From Zygnema cylindricum (Eukaryota > Streptophyta > Zygnematophyceae > Zygnematales > Zygnemataceae): a DNA stretch of 64,000 bases. The notes below the pieces were generated by a model. It was not told the DNA's origin. It did not search any database and worked only from the letters and a program-made list of their open reading frames with translations. Each line of letters begins with the position of its first letter. Position 1 is the stretch's first letter. A program made the translations under genes and the position numbers. Location of the stretch: positions 62,001 through 126,000 of the forward strand of contig JBBHKE010000200.1 in NCBI GenBank assembly GCA_037447655.1, written 5' to 3'. This document shows, one piece after another, positions 45,411-56,227 of the stretch.

Positions 45411-46477
45411 TGTAGAAATCAATGGTTCGTTTAAAGTATTTTCTAGGTCTAAATAGAAATATAGAAAGAAGTCGAGGCAGTCTACCTTTAACTTCTCTCT
45501 CCAACTTTCAAACTTGTCGCAGTCCCTGAGAAATTGGAGAGGAAGCTAGAGCCATGGCTACCTAGGCTATCCAGAGGTTTACGGGAAATATATATATTAG
45601 TTTATTTACCGTTAGGGGTTTATTTACTTAAAGGATATATGATGCCGTCAGGATTTGATCCTGGTACCTGCCGGACGGTAAGTAGCCAGTAGCCGGTAGC
45701 ATTAACCGTTAAGTCTAGACCTAGTGTTACCTACTACAGTGTTTGATATTTTATTAAATATTAATACGTAGGATAGTTCATTTAACTGAAACATTTTACG
45801 AAGACATAGATCCAGTAATGTAAAAGTACAGATTAGGGTACGAATAAGAAATCAATAGCGAGCATTTATTTCTTTAGCGAAACAAATACCGCGCATGTAT
45901 TTATTATGGTTACGATTAAATGTTTTTTTAATCGGACGGCCAAAATTAACGTTGAGATCGCAAAAGAGGTTTTAGCGGTTTTTGGTCATCGCCACATTGG
46001 ATGACACGTGGCGGAATGACATTCGATCGCGGCATCTCCGAGGATTAAGGGAGCGAATCCTGATATACCACGTGTCGACATTTAGGCTATGTCGTACAGA
46101 GTTCGTACAGAAAGTACACTGGCAGCTGTACTTTTGTGTACGGAAGTGTAATCTGATTGGCTCTATACATTAGTAGATAGAGTCTGTGCGAGAGATAGGA
46201 CTTAGAAAAATTAGGAGATAGGATCCTCTCTCCCAGAGAGCTTCTGTACAAAAGGTCAACTTTGACCCTCTATAACTTACTGCTCAGGGGAGCAAATTCA
46301 GAGATTCTTTTTGCTATCGACTCAGGGGAGTCTTGCCTTTACACGGGTGAAGGTGGTCAGAGTTATTATCTGCCAGGGTGGCAGTTGTTCTTGCTGAAAC
46401 ACAAAGGGGTTAGGGTTATCCTAGAGGATTTTTGGAAGCTGTCTATTCTGAGGACTTATGGAAGTCTTAGAGTTTCA
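45411..46477 (+). repeat. 3' LTR of the plus-strand copia
   Basis: Same length and ends as the 5' LTR (TGTAGAAATC ... GAGTTTCA). It is followed at once by the TGAGG target duplication and resumption of the old minus-strand element. Confidence 0.93.
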
Positions 46478-47588
46478 TGAGGCTCATCTGGGTGAGATAG
46501 CTTAGTTACCTTATGAGCGGCCTGTTTCTCTTGTATCCTTTTGCTGCTCCATCTCTCTCTCTCAAACAGCGAAGCCAGAATGGAGAGAAGTCTTGGATTT
46601 CTCCTTGCTGTCTCATCGGCTCTCCTATCCATCGAACCCGGTTCCGGTTCCTCCTCTTCTGTCTCCTCAAAGTCCATAGGAAAATGTGAGGTTTCTGATA
46701 GAGATCTTGTATCTTGTATCATTTATGAATTTACAATCATTGATTCACTCATGTCTCTTTCGATAACGACCAAGTTCTCCTCACTTTCTGATTCAAAGTT
46801 GATTCTTATCTTCTTAGTATATTTGAAGGGATCAAATGACTTCCCTTCATCCATGACATATAGGTGTTTGACGTGAATGATATCTTTCTTTGCTAAATCA
46901 TTAACTCTATATCCCTTGACACCCTCATCATATCCTATATAGTATCCAGGTTTTCCCTTAGCATATTTTTTCTAGTTTTTCCTCGGGTGTCAATCTTGGC
47001 TTTTCACCAGATACTTTAGGTGAGACGTAAGTTTCCTTCAACCCGTCTCATAATTATGCATTCTTTTTTGTTAGGGTTAGGACTTTATTCTTAATGTGGT
47101 TAGCGCGGTCTGGCTTTGCCGAAATCTCTTTCCTATTTTCTTGAGTAACATACACGCCACAATCTCCTAGTGTTCGATTCAACCTCTCAGCTACCCCATT
47201 TTGTTCCTGGTTATATGGTACGATTTTCTGATGCTGAACTCCCTTATCTCTCACATAATCCTCAAATTGGTTAGAGCTGTATTCCCCCCATTATCACTAC
47301 TTGTTCCTTTAATGGGGGTTCCATGCAACTTCTCACTCAATGCTTTATATTTTTTAAAGTAAGTTGGTGTTTCAGACTTTGTTTTCAGGAAGTAGACTCT
47401 AGAGTATTTGGACAAGTTATCGGTTATTGTCAACATAAACCTCTTCCCTCCGACCGAAGGTACTTTTGCAAGTCCCCATATATCTTTGTGGACCTAATCT
47501 AGTACTTTATCACCCCTATATATGGCGGTTTCGAAAAAGGGAGTCTGTGAGCCTTACCTTAGGTACAACCACTATAATCATCCACCAT
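46478..47588 (-). pseudogene. copia integrase and linker of the old element
   Basis: Minus-strand reading gives the end of the pre-integrase region (47.58-47.5 kb) and the integrase core (TITDNLSKYSRVYFLKTKSE, then SSDNGG at about 47.3 kb). VAERLNRTLGD follows, then the acidic linker ending KVTKLSHPDEP at 46.5 kb. RT resumes at 40,002. Multiple frame breaks. Confidence 0.88.
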
Positions 47589-47593
47589 TTTAT

Positions 47594-48561
47594 TGTTATT
47601 CTATGACTACCGGTACAGGTGGAGTTGCAACACTAGTTGTAGAAGTAGACATGTTTTTCAACAGAAGCTACCAAACAACAATTTTTTGAACACTACAGAA
47701 TCAGACTCACACATCCAAATACAACCAAAATCAGCATACAATTAGATCAAAATTCACATTGTCAATTCCCAAAACTGTAGCATAAATGGTCGAGCAAACC
47801 ATAAGATATGGAAGCTGGAAGTTTCCCAAAAACTGCCTCTAAGTTTCCATATTCTCAAAACTGGATAATACAATTTTTCGAAGTCCTGAACTTTATACAC
47901 TGAGAGTATGTTTGATCTAACTAACTAATCAACAATTAACACTTGGCGCTCTCGTACTGCACTACAAAATGACAAAGTACCGAAATTGTACGTCATTGTA
48001 CTCACGGTACTTTCAAAACCCTAATTTCCGCTATCAGTAATCTAAATGACGAAACACTACATTTTAATGCGCTAAAAACCAAAACAATGTGTTTCAAATA
48101 TTTTCAGTTTCGAGGTCGTACAACTAATGTTGGTTGCGCTTAGTCATCGTCACTCGCGACAGTCCACCAAATTGTATTTCAGAAGTACGGTCCACCTGGG
48201 CGCGTACAGTTCTGTTTAGTCACCTGTGTTCCCCGCATGAATCTCGTCCATCGACTCGATTAGTAACCAACGGTACTCGTTATTCCGTACAGGTAATTGT
48301 TCCCAAATGCGCGCTTTTAATTCTGCCCATCTGATCTTGTGATTTTGCTCGTTCGATAATCAACGCGTGTATGTTGCTGTCGACGCTCTTTCGGAATATC
48401 TGCACAAGCCTTAGATACCGACGCGTGTCCCTGTAGACGTACAACATACTATGCTACTGTAACATTAATAAAGGTAAGTATCACAATTTGACTTAGACAA
48501 AAATATTCTAAGTCCTAAAATCCTCCTCACACTAATATAGATCAAAGCTTTAATTTCAACA
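47594..48561 (-). mobile_element. solo LTR of the second copia family
   Basis: A 968-bp LTR (minus sense TGTTGAAATTAAAG ... GAATAACA) is flanked on both sides by TTTAT (47589-47593 and 48562-48566; ATAAA in minus sense). The old element continues across it: pre-integrase residues end KGIQFGDNK before it and resume DDYSGCT after it. A solo LTR arises by recombination between the two LTRs of a full element. The LTR includes the gag start (STSTTSVATPPVPVV). Confidence 0.88.
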
Positions 48562-48566
48562 TTTAT

Positions 48567-50180
48567 TATCCCCAAACTGAATGCCTTTTACTACACCAAG
48601 CTTCTTCATTTCCCTCAGCCTATCGAAATGCACATGCCCCAACCGCTTATGCCAAATCATCAACTTTGGAACACCAACATAGTAAGCATTCTTCTTTTCA
48701 TTACTCAGGTGAAGCCTAAACATTCCTTGGCTAACCTTATCTGCCGTGAAGTAGACTTCATCCCCATATTTAGCTGTAAAGACTCCCTTTTAGTGAAGGT
48801 ATAAAACTCGTTGTAATCTAGCACAGACGTAGAGAGAAGATTTTTACTCAGCTGAGGAATGAAGAGTACATTTGAGAAGGTGAGTATAGAAGCCTTACCC
48901 TCCACCAAGACTTTAAATCTATCGACCCCACTAGATCTGTGGTAACCACTCTCCCATCCCCATACTCTATCTCTACAATAGGGATCTTTCCTAGCTTAGT
49001 AAAGAGGTGCTAATCACAACACATATGCATTGATGCACATGAGTGGATGATCCATCCTTCATGTGGAGCTTCCCGAATTGCTCCGAGAGCACACTTCTGT
49101 TTTCGAGGGATCTCCTTCTCCTCCAGACTCTCGTCTACAAGAAGCTCCTCGTCCTCTTCCTCAGAGGAATCGTCCTCGGTTTCTCCTTTCACTTTTGTGA
49201 ACACAAGTGCCAACTTCTTCCCTCCGAAAGAACCCCCTCCAGAGTTCTTTTAAAGCCTCAGCTCTGACAACTTGACACAATCCGATATGAAGTGTCCCGA
49301 CTTTTTTGCAAAAATGAAAAAGAGCCTTTGGGGGCCTCGGTCCTCCAGATTGATCTCTCTCTCCTTTAAACAGTTTCTTTGAATCCTTCCCCCATCTGTT
49401 TCCTCTCGCAGCTAGAGCTTGGATGCTCTTTCCCCCTCTCCTAATCTAAATTGTGTTCTCCTACAAAAGTATCATGCGGACCACTGTGTTCCATTTCCAT
49501 GAACTGTCAGTCGTTTCCTAGACTCAGTACACTATGTTTTCATTCTCGTCGCGTAACTTCATGATGAGAGTGTTAACTTTCATCTTCATTGTACCTGTCC
49601 ACCTGGCACTCTCCATCTCCATATACAAACAAGAGAGATCATTACAATAGTCTAACATCTTTCCCCCTTTATAAGTATAATTCCCTAACTTTTGTTCGAC
49701 CAACTGGAGCTCTTGAAAAGTACTAGCTCTATAGATTTCCACCAACTCACCCAAAACTCCTTGGCCTTGTAAATATGAAAGTGGGGGGTTGCCAAAGTTT
49801 GAGTGAGGTGTCTTAGAATGAAGTTTTTGGCAGCCATGTTGATGTCTTCCCACGTTTGGGTGTCGTTCTCCGCGGTCTTCACGGTCGCCGCTCTGGGTGT
49901 CGTGGTAACAGGAGCAATAGGAGTAAGAGGCGTCTCCTTCTCTTTCCCCTTTTCGGAAACAGTGTTGTCCCTATCATTTGCCTCCTCTGCTACAACACAG
50001 GATACTACAGAAAACCTTATTCCTCCAAACCCTGGTGGAGTTCCTTGAGGTGGACGTTTCACTTGTCCACTGACAATACCCCTGTATCGTTTTTCGCACA
50101 AAGCCCCCATCATCATGGCTTCCCAATAGATGAACCAAGATCCATTGAAGGTGGGCTCCCTAGAGGGTGGGCCCATAACC
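48567..50180 (-). pseudogene. copia gag and protease of the old element
   Basis: Gag starts next to the LTR (VDTKLLVMGPPSREPTFNGS, 50200-49685) and continues as GGKMLDYCNDLSCLYMEME near 49.65 kb. The protease region at 49.1 kb reads GWIIHSCASMHMC: the catalytic DSG has become HSC, so it is dead. The pre-integrase region (WHKRLGHVHFDRLREMKKLG) ends at the solo LTR. Confidence 0.88.
50166..50180 (-). promoter_or_regulatory. primer-binding site of the old copia element
   Basis: On the plus strand the 15 bases GGTGGGCCCATAACC equal the anticodon stem-loop of plant initiator tRNA-Met. They directly abut the inner end of the 5' LTR, the same arrangement as at 41070-41083 but one base longer. Confidence 0.75.
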
Positions 50181-51187
50181 AGCAATTTTGTGTCCACCAT
50201 TGGACAACATAATTCAAGAAGCCTCTAGATAGCTTTTAGCTAGCCCAGTTTCAGCCACAACCACTGCTGCCCAAGAGGAAAAAATGATAGTCTAACTGCA
50301 CTTTTGTGCAGCCTTGACTTTCTTGAGTTCGTAGCAAAAAGAATCACTGAAAACTGCAAACCATCCGATAAGTTATGAGGTGGCAATGATGTCAATTTAT
50401 ACAAAGCTCCCAAAAGGAGAGGTGGCTGTCTCAAAATATGCTAAATCTTACTACCCTCTCATGACCCCTATCTACTACAGTACGACCCAATCACATAACT
50501 ATAAAATTCAGAAAGGTATTACGACCGATGTCTTTTCTGTACGGCCTATGTACGACATGGCCGCTGAGTGGACGCGTGTCAATCTTTCACTCATCCGTAC
50601 GCTCCCCGGAATTCCTATGACCAAATGTTATCCCTCCACGTGGTGCCAGCTCATGCCACGTCCACAAACGCCAAAGTGACCATTTTGGGATCACGGCAGC
50701 GATATATGCCGTAGGATTAAATCCGACATTAAATGTTAGATGTCGAAACAAATGTGCGATTTATTTGTTTCGTGCGAAATGACGTTCACACTGAATATTA
50801 ACCAATTCTATGTTTTTTCGTTCATAATTTAGTTAATCGGTTTTAAGACCATATCACGGTTTAAATAGTTATCAAACCCTATGTATCTTAACAGACTTCT
50901 ACGATAAACTGGTTAAAGCTGACGGCTACACCGCGCTCTACCGGTCGGAGGTTTGAGTCCTTCCGGACTCAACCTTTTGATGAGAGTGACTTAAGTCACT
51001 CTTTAGTCCTGGTTAAGAAGCAGAGGCAGCTATGGCTCCAATACTCTCTCTCTCTCTCGTTCAGTGACTTAAACAAGTATGGGGGATAGAGAAGAGAGGT
51101 GGAGACAGACTGCTTGCGTTTTTTCTTTTTTTTTCTTCTAAACTATTCAAACCTAGAAAATACTCTATAAATGTAGTGATTTCAACA
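50181..51187 (-). repeat. 5' LTR of the old copia element
   Basis: It starts TGTTGAAATCAC at 51187 (minus strand) inside another copia protease region (KQKC) and ends at the primer site. On the plus strand a tRNA T-arm-like motif (GGAGGTTTGAGTCCTTC) lies near 50.95 kb. Confidence 0.85.
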
Positions 51188-51640
51188 CACTTCTGTTTTA
51201 GAGGGATCCCCTTCTCCTCCAAACTCTCGTTAAGAAGAATCTCCCCATCCTCCTCCTCAAAAGACTCCTCCTCGGTCTCTCCTTTCACTTTTGTGACCAC
51301 AAGTGCTTTCTTCTTCCCTTTGGAAAAACTCCCTCCAGCGTTCTCTTGGAGCCTCAGCTCCAACAACTTGACAAAATCCGCGATGAACTGTTCTGACTTT
51401 TTGCAAAAATGACAAAGACCCTTTGGGGGCCTTGGTCCTCTAGACTGATCTCTCTCTCTCTCTCTCATTTGTACGATTTCTTTGGATCCTTTCCCCACTA
51501 GTTTGCTCCTGCTGCTAGAGCTTGGATGCTCTTTCCCCCTTTCCTAATCTCAATTTTGTTTTCTTGCACAAGTATCATCTGGACCACTATGTTTTGAAAT
51601 TCTATGGGTTCCATTGCCACACAAAATTCACAGTTACAAA
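51188..51640 (-). mobile_element. Ty1/copia fragment (gag zinc knuckle to protease linker)
   Basis: Minus-strand frame with PKGLCHFCKKSEQFIADF (a CCHC knuckle whose last Cys is lost), KGETEEESFEEEDGEILLNE and GIPLKQKC. It stops at 51,188 where the old element's 5' LTR begins. It may be the other half of the fragment at 34.1-35.5 kb, but the sequence between them is missing. Confidence 0.8.
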
Positions 51641-51734
51641 GAAGCTTATCTAGATAATGTTGACATCAAGTTTATATAAACCCAAATGATTGACCCCTTG
51701 ACCATCAAAACCCCATTGCAGCTTCACCCTTGTG
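51641..51734. other. unassigned junction sequence
   Basis: AT-rich DNA between a copia gag fragment and the next LTR. No coding or repeat match is seen. Confidence 0.4.
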
Positions 51735-52730
51735 AAATAAAACTTTGTGTGTGCTTAGTTCCACCACAGAATGCAAAGTTAGAATATGAGTTTTGGTTAA
51801 CATTCCTCACTTTGACTTTCCCTTAGAAATGCAGCCACTCAGGTAGGCAAACACTCTAACCGACTTAACCTCTTTGTAGTCTGGACTCTCGTGAGTGCGC
51901 AGCAAAAAGAATCACTTAAAATGGTTAACTGAGTTAATAGATATGGCTAGCCTAAGTTTGCCTTCTATACAAGATGCTCTCTGGGAGAGGCGGCTACCTA
52001 CCCAAAATAATCTAAGTCCTAAACCCTCTTTAAACCCCCTAGTACTGAGGTATTGACCAATCACAAGACTGTAGCGTACAATAAAGTACATATGTCGGAG
52101 TACTTTCTGTACGGACAGTGTACGACGTCGCTATAATGCGACATTTGTCATATCTAGACTTGTTGTCTTCTGTTGCGGAGATTCTGTAAACACGTATGAT
52201 AATACCCCGTGTCATCCAAAGTGGCGGAGTCCGCACACCGCCGAATTTTCCTTTCCGCGATGCCGACGCTAATCACGGCCTCTGATTGATATCGGTATTT
52301 AATACGGAGCGTCGAAACAAATGTCTGTACTATTTGTTTCGTCCGGTACTAATAGTACAACTGTTTCTATGCCATATAAACCATAATCTAGTTAAATGGA
52401 AAAACCTACTTGTACATTTTTAAATACATATCAAACCCAATATATCTTAGTATTAGTCTTAGACTAAACGGACAAAGCTATCGGCTACGGTTGACTTGAC
52501 GGACGGCATGTACCAAGATCAATTCCTGGGTCCGTCAAGTAACTTTTGGTAAATCTACCTAGTTCACCCTATGTCTTCTCTAGTGAGCTTTAGGCAGCCA
52601 TGGCTCTAGCTCCTTATCCAACCTTTAGTGACTACGACAAGTGTGGGGGCTTGGAGAGGGGAGTTAGAGGCAGACTGCCTTTGCTCTTTCCTATCCTAAT
52701 ACAAACCTAGAAAATACTCAAATATCAACA
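51735..52730 (-). repeat. copia 3' LTR, third copy type
   Basis: It starts TGTTGATATT at 52730 (minus strand) after a polypurine tract (ataaggggat). It shares the middle of its sequence (AGCAAAAAGAATCACT) and overall plan with the two LTRs at 35.5 and 50.2 kb. The low-coordinate end is only approximate. Confidence 0.75.
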
Positions 52731-53040
52731 ATCCCCTTATTTTTTAGTCTATTTTCCTTTCAACTCTGCAAACAAATAAACAATCACCCCCTCCCCATTT
52801 TTATCTTTTTCTTTTTCCTTTTCCTTTCATTAACTTAAAAAAAAAACTCTCGTACATACAACAGTGCATTAGATGAACCGAAATAATAATTGCATCACAC
52901 ATTTTATTTAGCATCCCACTTTTCATTAATCCGAGCCAAAGATTAAATCCACATCGTTTTTCTATCCACACTAAATCCAATTTCCCTCTTGCAATTCAAA
53001 CAGCCAGCCCCATCTCCAGTTTGCATCACACACCCACATG

Positions 53041-53827
53041 CTAACCCTTTACAATCACACCTTGATAAATGCCATCACTCCTTTTAGTGATGTCAAACCC
53101 ATTACCCCCAAAAATTGAACTTTCCTCACTCTCTCCCATCGATTTCTTTCCACTATCACTTTCTATTTTTATTCCCAAAAAAAATCTCTCCTCCTCTAGA
53201 CCTTTCATTAAATACTCCTCTTCTCCCCTATATTTTAAAACCCCCTCTAGATTTACTTCTCCCCTTTCCTCGTAATCCGTTGTAGTCTCCCCTTCCGACC
53301 AGTTTCTTGTTTCCCACATATCTATAAAACTAACCTCATTATTTCTAACTCCCTCAAGTATCTCCCTTCCCTTTATTTCCCTTATGCCTCCAAAAGCACA
53401 CTGTTGCTTTCGTGGAATTTGTGTGTTATTTTCTCTCTTCTCCATTCTACAAATGTGAAGAAGCTCCAAAATTTCTTCATCCTCTTTCTCCTCTTCCCTC
53501 TCTCCCTCCTCATTCACATACCAACTTCTAAGTTTTTTCAAAAAAATACACTCCTCCATATAGTGACCCAGTTTCCTACAAGCAAAGCAAACACTTTTTT
53601 TCAAAGCTCCCCTTTCTTTTCCTCTCCCTCTCTTTCCACAGAAGTTGCGATAAGGTTTACCTTTGTCTTTCTTACTCTCATCACGCTTCCGCTCGTCATC
53701 GCCGTTCTTCTCATCACGCCTCCGCTTGTCACCGTCTTTCTTTACATCACGGTTCCGCTAGTCACCACCAGCTGTAAATGTATTCACTTTGTTACTTCCC
53801 CTACGAAGCTCGAAAGTGTTTTCCTTC
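53041..53827 (-). pseudogene. shrunken copia gag-pol frame with CCHC knuckle
   Basis: An open 187-residue frame (53604-53041) continues upstream to 53827 with a Lys/Arg/Asp-rich gag segment (KRRRDEKNGDDERKRDE) after one stop near 53.76 kb. It contains CFACRKLGHYMEEC and a protease linker (QIPRKQQCAFGGIRE). Short stretches reminiscent of RT (FFLGIKIESDSGKK, compare YIFGIQMERDRGK) and RNase H (DITKRSDGIYQG, compare DITTWSDPSYED) follow. It seems to be a copia with large in-frame deletions. The gypsy LTR interrupts its 5' side at 53,828. Confidence 0.6.
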
Positions 53828-54934
53828 TGTCATGCCGTATCACGTCGTTGCATTTTAACCGCATTTTAACCGCATTTTAATCACATATAAACGGTCTGTA
53901 AAATTTACGCCACACTAATTTGTATCGTGGTATGTTTCGGTGGCGACAGAACCGTACAAATTGTCGTTGACGCCGTGAAACCCGCGGACAGTTTCAGTTT
54001 CTGTACGCGAAGTCGTCTGTCCGGGAATTTTGGCGAACCGACATACCTCGTCGGCCGGAATTTCCGCGACCAGTTTGGATCAATGTATGGACGATCGCGA
54101 ACCGAAACATCAACTCCAAGTGATGTTGACGCCAGCGTGGATTCGAACGCGAATCTACGGCCACGAAAGATGCAGACGAATGGACGGTCCAGATGCGAAC
54201 TGCACGCAGGACCATTTTAAGTCGTGGACCCTTGGAGGTCTCACGCATTCACATGTAGTGTAGGAAGGGTTTTTATCCGTAGGCTGTAGATTTTGTAACG
54301 TAAGGCAGACAATTCTGGTCGCCTATTGGCCAGAATCCAAACTAAGCGCAGACAACTACATAGAACGCATGTAGTCGTAGTAAGGTAGACTCTCAGCTGT
54401 AGACTTTGTACTTAGCGAATTTTGGGTGAATTCTGTGCTCACAATTTCAAGAGCACAGGAATTCTCATTTTGGAAGATTTGACCTAAACTTTGAGTATTT
54501 TTCTTGTGAAATTGTCAGGATAGTTTTAGTGACTATTTTTCTGGTCATTAAGCGTTTTACTGCCTAGCTCTTACTTTCTTTCTCTGTAAACCTGCCCTAC
54601 AAATTAATCTACGCGGCTCACGCCGAGGCCTAACCGGTTTCCCTTCACTTCTTCTCGCGCCCTATCAAGTGGATTTTTGCTCGGCCTTCTTTCTCAGGCT
54701 GTTGCTGAACCTTGGATTGTGATTGGACAGTTTTTGGTTTGCTTGTGTGGTTTACTGCGTGATAGTGGATTAGGGTTAGCTCTCCTCGTATGTTTTGTGT
54801 GTGTGACTAAATCTGGTTATCTCAGATTTGCTCGCAGGTTGCTACATTTTCAGTTTGTGTTGTGATATTGAGTCGAATCTTTATTTATTGAACTCCTGTA
54901 AGGAATATAAACTGACCAGGGAGCCTAGTGGCTA
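53828..54934 (+). repeat. probable gypsy LTR, first copy
   Basis: A 1,107-bp segment beginning TGTCATGCCGTATCACG that is about 97% identical to 55121-56227. It interrupts the shrunken copia gag. It may be the 5' LTR of an outer gypsy element into which the DNMT element inserted. The exact 3' end is inferred only from where the two copies diverge. Confidence 0.8.
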
Positions 54935-55120
54935 GCCTCCTAGCTTCATATCTCACTCTACCTTTATTCTTCTTATGATATGTTTATTTGCTGCTTGTAC
55001 ATAATTATTCTCACTCGTTTTCTGAGATGTTCATGACTTTCTCGCTTATTTGTTTATTATTGATTTTGCAGCTGATTGTGTTGCATGTTTACCATCCCTT
55101 TTTGTCACATGCACAACAGC
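54935..55120 (+). other. spacer between the two probable gypsy LTRs
   Basis: 186 bases, T-rich, without coding signal. It could be the internal leader of an outer gypsy element; it does not resemble the leader after the second copy. Confidence 0.4.
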
Positions 55121-56227
55121 TGTCATGCCGTATCACGTCGTCGCATTTTAACCGTATTTTAACCCCATTTTAATCACATATAAACGGTCTGTAAAATTTA
55201 CGCCACACTAATTTGTATCGTGGTATGTTTCGGTGGCGACAGGACCGTACAAATTGTCGTTGACGCCGCGAAACCCGCGGACAGTTTCAGTTTCTGTACG
55301 CGAAGTCGTCTGTCCGGGAATTTTGGCGAACCGACATACCTCGTCGGCCGGAATTTCCGCGACCAGTTTGGATCGATGTACGTACGATCGCGAACCGAAA
55401 CATCAACTCCAAGTGATGTCGACGCCAGCGTGGATTCGAACGCGAATCTACTGCCACGAAAGATGCAGATGAATGGACGGTCCAGATGCGAACTGCACGC
55501 AGGACCATTTTAAGTCGTGGACCCTTGGAGGTCTCACGCATTCACATGTAGTGTAGGGAGGGTTTTTATCCGTAGGCTGTAGATTTTGTAACGTAAGGCA
55601 GACAATTCTGGTCGCCTATTGGCCAGAATCCAAACTAAGCGCAGACAACTACATAGAACGCATGTAGTCGTAGTAAGGTAGACTCTCAGCTGTAGACTTT
55701 GTACTTAGCGAATTTTGGGTGAATTCCGTGCTCACAATTTGAAGAGCACAGGAATTCTCATTTTGGAAGATTTGGCCTAAACTTTGAGTATTTTTTTTGT
55801 GAAATTGTCAGGATAGTTTTAGTGACTATTTTTCTGGTCATTAAGAGTTTTACTGCCTAGCTCTTACTTTCTTTCTCTGTAAACCTGCCCTACAAATTAA
55901 TCTACGCGGCTCACGCCGAGGCCTAACTGGTTTCCCTTCACTTCTTCTCGCGCCCTATCAAGTGGATTTTTTCTCGGCCTTCTTTCTCAGGCTGTTGCTG
56001 AACCTTGGATTGTGATTGGACAATTTTTGGTTTGCTTGTGTGGTTTACTGCGTGATAGTGGATTGGGGTTGGCTCTCCTCGTATGTTTTGTGTGTGTGAC
56101 TAAATTTGGTTATCTCAGATTTGCTCGCAGTTTGCTACATTTTCAGTTTGTGTTGTGATATTGAGTTGAATCTTTATTTATTGAACTCCTGTAAGGAATA
56201 TAAAGTGACCACGGAGCCTAGTGGCTA
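55121..56227 (+). repeat. probable 5' LTR of the DNMT gypsy element
   Basis: 1,107 bp starting TGTCATGCCG, a near-identical twin of 53828-54934. The first 400 bases are strikingly rich in CpG (more than 40 by hand count) while the surroundings are AT-rich. No clear primer site follows the point where the two copies diverge, so the 3' boundary is uncertain. Confidence 0.75.

Larger units (their letters stand above)
40003..46477 (+). mobile_element. full-length Ty1/copia element nested in the old copia RT gene
   Basis: Two LTRs of identical length (1,067 bp, TG...CA) bound gag-PR-INT-RT-RNase H in copia order. Target duplication: TTAGG (39998-40002) on the left and TGAGG (46478-46482) on the right, a 5-bp repeat with one later substitution. 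The empty site survives in the relative near 34.54 kb, which reads TATGACTGAGGCTCATC. Several frameshifts and stops make this copy non-functional. LTR divergence is roughly 8% by eye, so insertion was not recent. Confidence 0.93.
35488..51187 (-). mobile_element. old Ty1/copia element, composite, split by three nested insertions
   Basis: In minus-strand order: 5' LTR (51187-50181), primer site, gag, protease, [solo LTR 48561-47594], integrase, linker, [plus-strand copia 46477-40003], RT, RNase H start, [deleted copia 38806-36901], RNase H end, PPT and 3' LTR (36468-35488). Each insertion has a recognisable 5-bp duplication, and reading continues across it, so the pieces are one element. Two features suggest it is recombinant. 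The LTRs are only about 80% alike by eye, and the flanks differ: AAGTG before the 5' LTR and CTCTA after the 3' LTR, minus sense. Confidence 0.82.

Noticed and set aside
50912-50990. A tRNA gene in the copia LTR
   Set aside because: Only a T-arm-like stem-loop is present. No matching acceptor stem, D arm or anticodon arm could be folded.
53927-54220. 97-codon frame repeated at 55220-55513 as a possible conserved small gene
   Set aside because: It is conserved only because it lies in the 1,107-bp direct repeats, and both strands are equally open there; no domain is seen.
53828-54934. Simple solo LTR with a target duplication
   Set aside because: The bases before (CCTTC) and after (GCCTC) do not match, and a second copy follows 186 bp later, so nesting or recombination fits better.
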